Positions 47,881-59,559 of a DNA stretch of 64,000 nucleotides are shown piece after piece. Each line of letters starts with the position of its first letter. Positions within the stretch are counted from its first letter, which is position 1. The notes beneath the pieces were generated by a model that worked only from the letters and a program-made list of their open reading frames with translations, was not told the origin of the DNA and did no database searches. A program made the translations under genes and the position numbers. The DNA is from Megamerina dolium (lineage: Eukaryota > Arthropoda > Insecta > Diptera > Megamerinidae), in NCBI GenBank assembly GCA_963854835.1, contig OY978526.1, positions 19,994,334 to 20,058,333 on the forward strand, given 5' to 3'.

Positions 47881-48998
47881 CGGGGGCGGTCCCAGAACTA
47901 CCCGACCTAACAAAGAAAACGCAACAAATTTAGTATAATTTTTCTTTATTCCTCAACATAATCTATATACAGATATATACACTTTTCCCAGCGATATTCA
48001 ATAGCTTCGATACCCTATTTATAGTATGAAGTGTCTAGCTGATTAAAATAGCCATCTATCGCAGACTCCACCTCTTCATTGTTTGCAAATCTTCTACCAC
48101 CAAGACATTTTTTCAAATTTGGAAATGGTTAATAATTGTCTTGATGAAACAACACTTTCGTTTTTCCCCAAATGCGGTATTTCTTCTTTAATTTTATCAC
48201 TTAATCGCTGCAACAAATTAGCATAATACTCGCTGTAGATTGTTTTTTCTTTTTTGAAGATAATCAATAAAAATTATCGCACGTTCATCATAACCTTGCC
48301 TGCAGATGGAATTGTCTTTGCCTTCTTTGGACACGATTCTCCCCTTTCAGTCCACTGTTTTGATTGCTCCTTTGTCTCAGGTGTGAAGTGGTGGACCCAT
48401 GTCTCATCCATGGTTACGAATCGACCGACTTTATTACTGTGAAACATCGCCAAACAATCTATAGAAACATCTTCACGACGTTGATTTTGTTCTATTGTGA
48501 GCAAACGCGGCACCCATCTTGCGCACAGCTTTTTCATCTCCAAATTTTCTGTCAATATATACGAGGTATAGCACTTTTTGAAATGCCTGTAATTTCACCT
48601 AGCTCACGCACCTTCAGCCGGCGATCATCCAATACCATTTTGTGGCGTGGCCACCTCAATTGGTTGATCACTACGGTGTTCATTTTGGCAGCTCGTACGA
48701 CCTCGTTCAAACTCTGCCACCTAATATTTTATGGTCGTAAACGAAGGAGCAGACTCCCCCACAGTAGAATCTTGTTCGTCTTTACTATTCGTTGGACTGA
48801 CACCTTTCAATTGAAAGTATTGCATTAAATAACGGTGACCAATTTTTTCCATGTTTACAAATTCATTGAGGTCGTTAACTTTTGATGGCGCCTTGAAACT
48901 TAATGTTTTATGAGGTTGCCACTTTTCACCAAAGTAATTTTTTTCAAACTACTGCCGTCATCTATATGTTAGGTCGGGTAGTTCTGGGACTGCCTCCG
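47881..48998 (-). mobile_element. mariner (DD34D) element, copy 2, inactive
   Basis: 1118 bp between TA dinucleotides (47879-47880 and 48999-49000). The inverted ends share TCCCAGAACTACCCGACCTAACA with the 20.7-kb copy. Oriented opposite to that copy. Confidence 0.9.
47950..48855 (-). pseudogene. mariner transposase, broken
   Basis: The start context matches copy 1 (MEKIGHRYLMQYF at about 48855). A stop follows the SFTTIKY block. The helix-turn-helix region has lost a short segment. The first catalytic box TMDETWVHHFTPETK is intact (about 48385-48420). The second box begins FHQDN but roughly 100 bp are missing after it, removing the third Asp region (SPDLAPSDYF in copy 1). This is a different lesion from copy 1. 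Confidence 0.85.
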
Positions 48999-49000
48999 TA

Positions 49001-50560
49001 TGAGAACAGCAAAATGTCCCAGGCCTCACTACATTTGTTGTGAAAGTGACCTACATGAGATTGCCTACATAAGGGTTAAATATATTTAGTACAGCTGTGC
49101 GCATATTCCGCAAGTAAATGAGGCATATGATTGCCATGAATATGCTGGTATAGAAATGAAAATAAATCATTAAATATTTCATTCCATACTCTCATTTATT
49201 GATTAAAAATTACATATAATGTATCGACGAGAATAATCGGTTGTTGTCATCACACATGCTTCAGTCATAAGAAAAAATATTGTAAAAAAAAAAAAAGCTA
49301 GAAATTTGAAGACGCCACACAAGATACTCGCTTAACTTGTATTTGCTGCAACTTGCATAAAAGCACACAACTACAAGTGGGCATACATTTTTTACATTCC
49401 TTGATTGACGTCTATATGCGACAGACATTTAAGAGTTACAGTTATTTTCTCAAAGGCCATGAGCACTCATGATCAGACACTATGACGATGTAAGCGATGT
49501 AGTATTACATTTACATTTAACGTGTATTCAATCGCAAAAATATGTACAGGTAGAGATAGATACATCATATGTATTTGACGCACGTGTAGTTGTTGTTTTT
49601 GCAATTGATATTTTTTTTCTTTTTAGCAGTGCGCTTGCATAAATATGCACCTATACACTTGCAAATGAGTAATAATTGTATTTACTTAATTTATTACTGG
49701 TTCATGTTATCGTCATCATCATCATTGTCGTCGTCGTTGTCGTCATCGTCGTCGTCAACGACAAAGTGATTTTTAAATTCCATTGCAACAATAATGACAA
49801 TGGTGGTAGTAGCACAGCATGCTGCAGCAGCGAGCACAGCAGCATCAGTACCAAATTGGGTTAAGTTTTAATTAGTTGTCATGTAAAAACAGAACAAAAA
49901 AAGAAAGAAGAAAATTGTGACGTTGTTTATTTGTTCTATAATATTTTTCCTTATTTTTTTTTATTTTTTATTTTATTTCAATTGCTGTCATTTTGCGAAG
50001 ACAGCATTTCAACAGGCAATTATACAGTTTTGTATGACAACAATATTTATGTTGGTTTTTGCAATTGTTGCGACAGCATAAATATTGTATGATATTTATT
50101 TATACAATATTTAGAGCAATTTTTATTAATGTTCTCCTCTAATGGGTGTACACAATACAAGTCTCACACTGTGTGATTGTAGTGTCAAGGATGTACCTAC
50201 ATATTTTTTTTAAACACATTATGATGTTGGCAGGCAAGATTGTTAAATGATCATTTAGATTTAACACAAAATTAAATATTGTAAATTTTTAATTAAAATA
50301 TAATAGCGAAACACGTTGAAATGTGTAAATTTTTTGGCACAAGATTTTTGTTTATTTGTTTTTTTTTTTTGATATTTTATACAATACAATTTATTATTAT
50401 ACACATTAATTCGGATGAACAATGTTCAATCACCGTGTTAATTTCATATGTAATAAATTACAATAAGGGTATTCATTTGAGGGATCAAAACTGTTGATTT
50501 TTGTAAATTTTTGGTGATAATATTGTGAGATTTTATCGTGCAAAAATTATAAAAATTTGA
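49001..50560. other. AT-rich noncoding sequence with a CATCGT-type repeat
   Basis: A trinucleotide repeat of TCG, TCA and TCATCG units lies at about 49708-49760. Nothing else recognised. Confidence 0.5.
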
Positions 50561-50564
50561 TTTT

Positions 50565-51640
50565 CGAAATGTAATTAAATCGATATCAGAACTTTCCTCC
50601 TACATCCACCCGTTAGCGAGACTCCCATACAAATTGACCGAAAAAACTGAAAATCAACTATGGCTGCACGGAAATCGTTCTAATGAAGATGAAATGTATG
50701 GCTACCCCTCAACATTTCTTCCGAACTTGCTCAGCCGATATCTTCACCTCTTAATTGGACTTTCATACAATATGACCGAAATCACTTTAGAAAATTGACG
50801 AGTTGTATGACTGACATACATTAATTTTTCGTCCTCAATATTTTCTCCGACTATACTTAACCCCCTCCTCCACTCCTTAACGGGACTCCCATACAAAATG
50901 ACATAAAAAAAAAACTGAAAATCAACTATGGCTGTTCGAAAATCGTTCTAATAGAGATGCAATATATGACTGACCCTTATTAATTTTTCCTCCTCAACAT
51001 TTCTTCCGAACTTACTCTGCTACTATTTCCAACCCTTAATTGGAATGTCATACAAAATGACCGAAAACACATCGAAAAATCGACGAAATGTATGACTGAC
51101 TAATTTAAATTTTTCCTTCTCAGTATTTTTTCAGAACTTAGCCCATACATCTACCCGTTAGCGGGACTCCCATACAAAATGACTTAAAAAATTGAAAATC
51201 AGCTATGGCTGCTCGGAAATTATCCCTAGAGCTGTGAAATTTATAATTGACTCCTATTAATTTTTCCATTACTCCAAACACAGTTATATACTGTGTGACC
51301 CCAAAAAAAAAAAAAAAAACTACTGAAAATCGACAATGGCTGTCTCAAAAAGTGATGAAATGTATGATTGACCCCATTAAATTCTCCCCCTCAACATTTC
51401 CTCTAAGCATACTTAGTCCTTATCTTTACCCCTTGAAGGGACTGCCATACAAAATGACAAAAAAATACCTGAAAATCGAGAATAACTGCCTTGAAATTAG
51501 CTCTAGAGTGATGAAATTTATGATTGACACTCATTACTTTTCTTCCTCAATATTTCCTCTGAACGTACTTAGCCCCCTATGCCCATCTCTTAACGGACTC
51601 CCCTACAAAACTAAGCAACAAGCGCGTTCAAATCAGGGTT
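50565..51640 (+). repeat. Second tandem family, array E
   Basis: Units with GACTCCCATACAAAATGACC, then GAAAATCAACTATGGCTG, then CTAGAGxGATGAAATGTATGACTGAC and TTTTTCCTCCTCAACATTT. Cores are at about 50625, 50763, 50888, 51048, 51169, 51444 and 51600, spacings from about 121 to 160. The 141-codon frame at 51247-51672 is an artefact of this array. Confidence 0.8.
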
Positions 51641-51744
51641 TTGTGTATGCTTTCTTGGGGAAGAATTTTTGAAATGATCAAATTTTTATGTTTAGCGCTG
51701 AGCAAAACTGTTAAAAAATTTGACACGCCTTACCTTGACTTTGC

Positions 51745-51885
51745 TTTTTCGACATTATTGCAAAGAAAAATGTATGGCTATATTTTCGACATTATTGCAA
51801 ACATTTTTGGAATAATGTCGAAATGAGAATTTTCAAAAATGGGAACTTTTATTTCATAAATAGAAAAATGTCGACATTATTGCAG
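51745..51885. repeat. TTCGACATTATTGCA cluster
   Basis: The motif occurs directly at about 51747, 51785 and 51870 and once inverted (AATAATGTCGAAA) at about 51811, within 140 bp and just right of array E. No known element end was matched. Confidence 0.7.
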
Positions 51886-53604
51886 CAATATTTCGATATC
51901 AAATCATTCGAAATTAATGCAATACATCTTAGAAATCATGTCATACCAATTATTTGTTCTAGATTATTGTTATATTGCCTTTTTATTTTCTTATATATTC
52001 CGCTATTTCAATCGATAATCGATTCTGAACACATATAAAGCATATCCATCAGTCGAGCCTGTCTTTTGCGAACGATTTCCCTCTCCAAGCATCCAAGCAT
52101 CCGCTTCTTATTCTAATAGTAGTTCTTCAATCAGTTGCGTTTGTCCTTTGAATGAATACCCCTAATATTATGCAATAGTGTGGTATTACTCATGTGATGA
52201 GAATTTTGCTAATTATTATTTTTAATTTTCTTTGTACTTATTTTTAAAATTTTCGTACAGAATTCCCTTAGTAGTTGGCCTGAAAGATATGAGCTATCTA
52301 TAGCATTCATATATATTTCATGGTTTGCATTCATTTCTGCATAATTTGCATACAAGCACCTACATACATGAAAGTGTTCATTTGGTTGCATATAAATGGG
52401 GCGTACCTACATATTTATGGCGCTCGGTTACACTTGAAATTTTTGTATGTTCGTTCATATTTTGCTGGCAAACATGTAATTTCTAGACTTGGTACTTCTT
52501 GTAATCACATGTAATGCAACAAAATACCAACAAAATGACAACAAGTATATAATGAGAAAGTATGAGTCTTTTTCCACAAGTAAGTAAATATCAGCTATAA
52601 CTTGTATGCGCTTGGCGCATATGCGCATATGTTGTCTTATAACTATATCGTATACTTGTAAGTAGTTATGAATATACATATTTTTTTTTTATTGATTTAT
52701 GGTATTGTTTAAAATTTTCAACATGTGTTGTTATTTTCATAATCAAATTTTAACAAATTGTGCTGGCTCTGGAGTATGATACTATGGTATAGGCACCCAC
52801 TGCTCGTTTGCTTATTTAATTGTCCCCATGAACTTTTATTGCTTTTTGTTGCGGTATTTATGTCTATGTTTGTCTGTATTTGTTGGCATGCACATGGTGC
52901 AGCAGCATATTGCTGCATTTGGCATTTGTTGCAAATTTCTATTTAAACAATTACACAATGCTGTGTTGCACTCTTGTCTGTGGCGATGATTGTTGGTGGT
53001 GATAGTCGTTTTGGAGTTTTTTCCAATTTTGTATGTGTGTTTGTGTGTGTTTTTTTTTTACTCGCTACTCTTGTAGCTTTGATAATGAACTTTAATGAAA
53101 AATAAACAAGTTTTTTGTGATTTTTTCAGAGTCAATGCTTTAACAAACCACAAATCAAGTTGGCTTAAATAAAGCTTAACTAATTCGATTTGTTTAACAG
53201 CATGAGTTTTGTATTTTTTTGTATTGTACTACCAACTGACATTGGTTTTTTTTAATGCAATTCAAGTTTTGTCTGTTGCACATTTGATTTTAACAATAAT
53301 CAAATATAATCGTTCATTTATTTATAAATGATGATTTTTACAACAACAAAAAATATAAATAAAAATAAAAAAAAAAAATGTATTGTAAATAAAAATATTT
53401 ACAGGTTTTTAATTTAAAAAAGAAATTTATTTAAAAAAAAAAATTGATTTTTTATTTGATTTTTATGGAATGAAAAGGAGTGACTTTCATTTGCAAAACT
53501 TTTAGTATTATCAGCATAATTTGTGGTTAGTATCCAATGCAATATTATGTGCAATGGACCATATGTCATTTATATATATTAATTATTGAGTTCAATTAAC
53601 TAGG
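51886..53604. other. AT-rich noncoding sequence
   Basis: No exon or element recognised. Confidence 0.5.
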
Positions 53605-54208
53605 TGATGCTTTAAAGTCTTGAAGAAGTGCCACTGAAGCATACTTTTGTATGGGATGTAGGCGTAATTTTCATCCCATTCAACCCATTCCTAAAGTCGT
53701 CTATTTATGGATAAAAAAATCCTTTGTATATCGAGTATCATCGCTATATCTCACATTTTCGCATGTGAATTGCAATAATCTACATACTGAAACATACTTT
53801 TCTATGGAAGATATGTATGTGTGGCTTTTATCCGATAACTATAATTTTCAAACATCATCTTTTGTTGTTAAAAATATCTTGAAATGCCAAATTTCAGTAT
53901 TATAGCTTTAAATTTCGGAGTGAAAAGTGGGAAGAAATACATATGGAAGCATACTTTTGTATGGGAGGTGTATGTAATTTTTATCCAATTCCATCCATTA
54001 TCATAGTAGTTTGTCTATTAGTAAACATATTCTTTTGTACCGATTTTCTACTTGATAACATTATATTTTCGTGTGCAAAATAAGAAAACTTGCATTTCAA
54101 ACCATATTTTTGTATGGGAGGTATGTGTAATTTTTATTCGATTATGCTCATTTTCCAAGTTAATTTTTTAATTGGTAAATATATATCTATATAACGATTT
54201 CTAACTCT

Positions 54209-54537
54209 TAAAAAAAAAATAAATATGTGGCACTTAAAGCCCCAAAGGGCTCATTGGCCGAGCTTCTCTTCTATTACTGTTGTGTGTCTTAAATTTTGGA
54301 CAGTATTAGAATGGACCTACTTATTTTAGCCGGTTCCGAACGGCAGAACACTTGTGACATCACTTTTTTTGAGCTTTGTCACAGAGTTCTTTTTAGAAGC
54401 TTTTTCATGGCAAGTTGTTACTGTCGGAAGAATTGCCAATTTCTTGCCGACAGGTGGGTACCATTCGAAAGAAAAATCTTTTCGATATAAAATTTGTTAT
54501 GCATCAGCCGGGTATTGAACCACGACCTACAGATCAG
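54209..54537 (-). mobile_element. tRNA-headed SINE, slightly 5'-truncated, in the array
   Basis: A perfect 12-bp duplication, ATTTCTAACTCT, lies at 54197-54208 and 54538-54549. The box B region is present (GGTATTGAACC on the plus strand), but the sequence stops at ACAGATCAG, so box A is missing. The terminal hairpin is perfect (AGCCC-TTTG-GGGCT). Confidence 0.9.
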
Positions 54538-55079
54538 ATTTCTAACTCTATATCTTAATATTTTCATGTTGTGAAGCTTGAAAACTCACATACGAAGCCT
54601 ACTTTTGTATGGTAGGTGGGTAAGGTTTTCATTTGATTACAACCATTTTTAAATATATTTATTTATTGAACAAAATAACAACTCAGGCCAAATTTCAGTT
54701 CTATAGCTTTAGGTTTTCGTTCGAAAAATATGTAAATTTACATTTGGAAACATACTTTTATATGGGAGGTAGCCATGTTTTTCATCCGATAATAACAATT
54801 TTTAAATATGCTTGTTTGTTGATAAAAAAAACCATTTGCGCCAAATTTCAGTTCTATAGCTTTAGAGTTTTGTGCGAAAAATCTGCAAATTTACATTTGG
54901 AAGCATGCTTTTATATGGAAGGTAGCCATGTTTTTTATTCGATAGCAACAATTTTTATAAAACCTTGTTTAATTTAAAAAAATAACCGCCTACGCTAAGT
55001 TTCAGTCCTATATCTTAATATTTTGGTATTTAAAGCCTGAAAACATATATTCGAAAGCATACTTTTGTATGGGAGGCAG

Positions 55080-55613
55080 AAGGGAAGGAGCTGCAACACT
55101 TTTTGTAGACCCAGAACCATTCTATGGTATGGGCAAAGGAGCTTTATCAATGCTTATTAAAAGAAGTGAAGAATCGACAATCATACTGGGAAAACCTACC
55201 AGGGTTATCCCAATCCAAGACACGTTGAGGCACCTATAACCTAAACCGACTTGAGGAATATATCAGTTTAAACAAGAATAATATAAGAATAATCACGGGA
55301 TTATTGACAGGACATTGCAGGCTGAATTATCACCTAACGAAACGGGGAATCTTCTCGGATGAAACCTGCCGACATTGCAGGAGGAGAATGAAAATGCAAA
55401 ATATGTGTTGAGAACGTGCCCAGCACTTATGCACACAAGAAAGAAAAATTTCGGGGAATTTATAATACCTGAAAATCTGCTGAAGTCCATTAGGGTAGGA
55501 TATATACTAAACTTCCTTATGGATGCTGGATTTAGAGAAATACTCTAGTCCATGATGGGGTGCACAATAGATCTAGGGTCGCAGTGCAATACAACCCCCT
55601 AATAATAATAATA
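55080..55613 (+). pseudogene. 5'-truncated non-LTR element with (TAA)n tail in the array
   Basis: An 11-bp duplication, ATGGGAGGCAG, lies at 55069-55079 and 55614-55624. The coding remnant reads VDPEPFYGMGKGAL, then ITGLLTGHCRLNYHLTKRG, then SDETCRHCRRR, the RNase H end and first half of the C-terminal finger. The 3' end is a short TAA run. The TAA tail and this domain order resemble the I clade. Frameshifts are present. The 5' end starts inside the RNase H region. Confidence 0.85.
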
Positions 55614-55835
55614 ATGGGAGGCAGTCATAATTTTCATTCGATTCCTCTTATTCCTAAAATTGCATATTTTTTGGTCAATGCAATTCTGTGCACTGAGTTT
55701 CTGCTTGATAGTTTTTCCATTTTCGGACTGAATTTGTGAAAATATACACACGGAAACGTACTTTTGTATGGGGAGATAGCTATGATTTTTATCCAATTAT
55801 GTCAATTTTTGAATTGTAGGGGACTTGCAGTTTTA

Positions 55836-57644
55836 ATGATTTTTCTTTCCATGACGATTATTGCTAATAACAAAAATATTTATCATTTTTTTTCATCAAT
55901 TTCAAAATTATGTTATCAACTCTATAGTCATTATCAATTATCATAATTTCTCAAATACAGATCTGAATATAATAATTGCACTAACTGAAACTGAAAAGAA
56001 AAAAAAAATTGAAATTGTTATACAAACGTAATTTTTAATAATAGCATGACTATAAACAACAAAGTATCGTATCTAAATAATATACTCACTATGCAGTGTG
56101 TGACCAATATGTTTTCATAAAACAATAATACTTATAATGGAAATATGAAGCATAGTATGTGCATATAAATTTGATATAGTCGATTTTATTTTTATTTCTC
56201 TCAATATTTTTTTTTATCATCGAAATGAAGAAAATATTTTTGCGAGCTAATTTCTGTGCTATTATACATGACGTTTTCCTCCACAATATGCAATATGCAA
56301 TATGCAATATTCATAGGTACCAGTATATGCAATTTCTTTCATTGGGTTAAGATGATGCCTAGCTGGTATATATATGATAATTGCAAAAAAATTGCAATTG
56401 ATTGGAATAATTAATGTTACACTGAAATTGAAACAATTTGTCGTTCAGATGATTATAAGTAGACGGCGAAGAAGAAGGAAATGGAGAAATGCAATAAGTC
56501 TATATGCAATTGCAATTTTTCATATCAGTATCAGTATCAGCATTAGATAAATGGAGTTCTCTTCATGCACACTTTAGCCATTTAATTTGTATGTATTCAT
56601 TAAGGCTATTGCCCTCCTTGTAGCCCATTTCTTAATAGCATGTAAGTATCTCCTTCAAATGGGTTGTCGTTAAAGATAGTGGGTATAAAAAAGGCTACTC
56701 ATTTTTGTAGCAACCCAATATGGTAGCATTTGTGCTGCTGGTTTCAATGTATAGTGAGTTTAGTCGACTGGTTGGCGCATTGTCATTTATGTGTAGACTA
56801 TTTTTATTGTATTTTCTATTGTCGAGTTTGTGTTTTGTTTTCATTATTCTTAATAACCTTTTAACCTTATTGCCAAAGTTGTTGATGTGTGGTCGTCGTT
56901 GTAGTTATTTTCCTTGCCCATAGCATTTGTTGTTACATTTTCGAGTATTTTTTTTTTAGTTTCTATTTAAATTTTTACTAAAAACCTATTTTCAAATACC
57001 TATGCAACAACAAAAGATAGCAAAGAAAATAAATGCACAATTGTACGAATATGATAATGTGCAAAACGAAAGCGCATTAATATTGTTGTTGTTGTTGTAT
57101 CTTTACTACTACTGAGCTCATGTTGCAAAAATGTAGAACGAAGCGATACAAATGTGGTTTAATGTAAAAAAATGCGGCTAACAGATGGATGGAAATTAAA
57201 AGAATATGCAACAGAATACGATAGTATAGCCGTAACGAAACGGCAAGCTTTTTAGTAGCAGCAAGCTGCATTATTATTATTATTATTATTGTAAGTATTG
57301 CAAGTATATGACACCATTTTATTCTATTTTGCTTTTGAGAAGAAAGCAAGAATAAAATACCATCTCTTTTAGACACTGCCAAAGCAACCACAAAAATACT
57401 TACAACAACAACAACAACAACAACATGAATAAAAAATGATGCAAGTTGAACGACAGAGAATAACTGACTACCATTAAATGTACAAAGTAGCCTTAATATT
57501 ACTATTAACATTAGGGTGGGTTCGTTAAATTGTGCCGAGTAAAATTAAATTAAAAATTCACTATTTTGTGAATCATTTTAGACATTTCTTATCAAGCAAG
57601 CATAATAATATTCCTGATTCGGACATTCGTTTGTTTAACAAAAT
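55836..57644. other. AT-rich noncoding sequence with microsatellites
   Basis: Contains GTT (about 57084-57098), ATT (about 57270-57290) and CAA (about 57403-57424) runs. The 144-codon minus-strand frame here is repeat-driven and hydrophobic. No gene recognised. Confidence 0.5.
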
Positions 57645-58520
57645 CTTGAATTTTGTATTGGGGTTCCCCTTAAGGGGTGGCGAAAGGTTGTGGTAGGTAT
57701 TTTGGGAGGAAATGTTGAATGGTGTAAATTATTGGGGGTCAACCATATGTTTCACCGCTCTAGGGAAGATTTTTGGGGTATTTATTGTTTTTCACATTTT
57801 TACGTTATATTTTGTATGGAAGTCCCTTTAAGGGGTGGAGATAGAGGAAAAATTAATTAGCGTCAGTCACACATTTGAATTTTTAGAACATTCAGTGGGT
57901 ATTTGTCGATTTTCAATAGTTTTTACGTCCTTTTTGTATTGGGGTAACCTTAAGGGGTGAATAAACGGGCAAATATGTTTGGAGAAAATGTTAAGGAGCG
58001 AAAATTAATGGCGCTAAGTTTTACATTTTATCGCTCTAGAAGTTATTTCTGAGGATATTTGTCGATTTTTAGGTTTGTTACGTCCTTTTTGTATAGGAGC
58101 CCCCTTTATGGTTGGATATAGGTGGTAAGTATGTTAGAGAAAATGTTGAGGAGGAAAAATTATTACAGTCAGTCACACATTTGAATGCTCTAAGAGCGAT
58201 TCCAAAGGGTATTTGTAGATTTTCAAGAGTTTTTACGTCCTTTTTGTTTTGGGGTACACTTAAGGGGTAAATATAGGACACATATATTTGGAGAAATTAA
58301 TGGGAGAAAGTTTCACATCATCGCTTTAGGAGTTATTGCTGAGGATTTTTTGTCGGTTTTTGGGGTTATTACGTCTTTTTTATATGGAAGTCCACTTAAT
58401 GGTTGGATATAGGTAATAAGTATGTTTAGAGAAAATGTTGAGACGGAAAAATTAATTGGGGTCAATCATATATTACACTGCTCTAGGGTCTATTCGTGGG
58501 CAGCTATGATATTATTTGTC
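57645..58520 (-). repeat. Second tandem family, array F (inverted relative to E)
   Basis: Cores TTTTTGTATTGGGG or TTTTGTATGGAAG, then CCTTAAGGGGTGG, lie at about 57653, 57812, 57934, 58089, 58244 and 58379. Read on the minus strand the units match array E (GAAAATCGACAA, CTCTAGAGCGATG, CCTCAACATTTTCTC). Confidence 0.8.
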
Positions 58521-58830
58521 GACTTTCACGTCAACTAGGCCTTTTAAACCGCCCTAATCAAAATCAATACTCATACACATATATACATAAATATGGTGAG
58601 ACACTTTAAAAACGTGCAAACGTGCCAATTTATGAGTTGCATTACAAAACAAACAACCACCGACAGCAAAAGCAATGTGAATGAAACCCGAAACGGACAA
58701 AAAAGTGGCATAAAAAGAAATCAATACTATAAGCAAAATGTAAATAAACGACAAAAAAAGAAGATGAAAAAGTACAATGAAAATGGAAAGAAAAATAAAG
58801 AAGACGAAACAAATACACTGACTCACACAC

Positions 58831-58869
<39 letters not shown>

Positions 58870-59555
58870 AACATTGTGTTGCATGAAAAAGTGCAACATT
58901 GTTTACTTTCGTTATGGTTGTTGTTGTTGTTGGTGTTCTCTTTGGATGTTGGTCGATATTAGTAAACATATATACAAGTACGTATTGTGTATTTTGTGGC
59001 AAAAGGCAAGGCAATAAGGTGTACTAAGCTTCTATCTCCACCCACCCACAACCTACGCAGAAGTAGGTAGACAAGAAACTCAGAGTTAAGAATACACATA
59101 TATATTTAAATATATGACGGCATATGAGACAGTTTACATTATGCATATAGTTCTAAAAAACATATACATACGTACTGTATAGGTAGGTGCTCTTTATTCA
59201 TGGAATAGGTGCAACGATACCCATTTTTGTAAGGATTTACATATATTCCACTTGAAAACGGCACAACAAAGCCCTAACGAAAGTCTAGCTGGAGGGGCAG
59301 ACGAAAATAAATTGTACGTGAGTAGTAGACGAATAAGTTACTGTAACTAGAAAGTAGTAAACATTTGAAAGAGAACACACATACAGCATCTGTAGTCATA
59401 GTGGGGAAAAAGTGACAAAAAATTGCACACAACAGTCAGAAGAGTATAAAAAAGGAATATAAATCGTTGAAAATCTACTTACAGTGGAGTCACAATAACG
59501 TATCGCGTAAAGTGAGTCTTTTTTATTTCACTATTGACTATTTTAAAAATGGTCC
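58521..59555. other. AT-rich noncoding sequence
   Basis: Holds the (CA)n tract at 58831 and a GTT run (about 58917-58931). No gene recognised. Confidence 0.5.
58825..58866. repeat. (CA)n microsatellite
   Basis: About 20 CA units with one or two interruptions. Confidence 0.9.
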
Positions 59556-59559
59556 GTAT

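Larger units (their letters stand above)
53605..55835 (-). repeat. 153-bp tandem array, copy D, with two nested insertions
   Basis: TTTTGTATGGGAG-type cores lie at about 53650, 53803, 53960, 54113, 54609, 54761, 54914, 55069 and 55768. Ordinary steps are 152-157. The long steps (496 and 699) become about 155 and 154 after subtracting the SINE with its duplication and the non-LTR element with its duplication. Confidence 0.9.

Noticed and set aside
51247..51672. 141-codon plus-strand frame
   Set aside because: It spans units of tandem array E and its peptide repeats with the array; no start context or domain.
57077..57511. 144-codon hydrophobic minus-strand frame
   Set aside because: It is built largely on GTT/CAA and ATT microsatellites; poly-Val and poly-Ile runs explain it.
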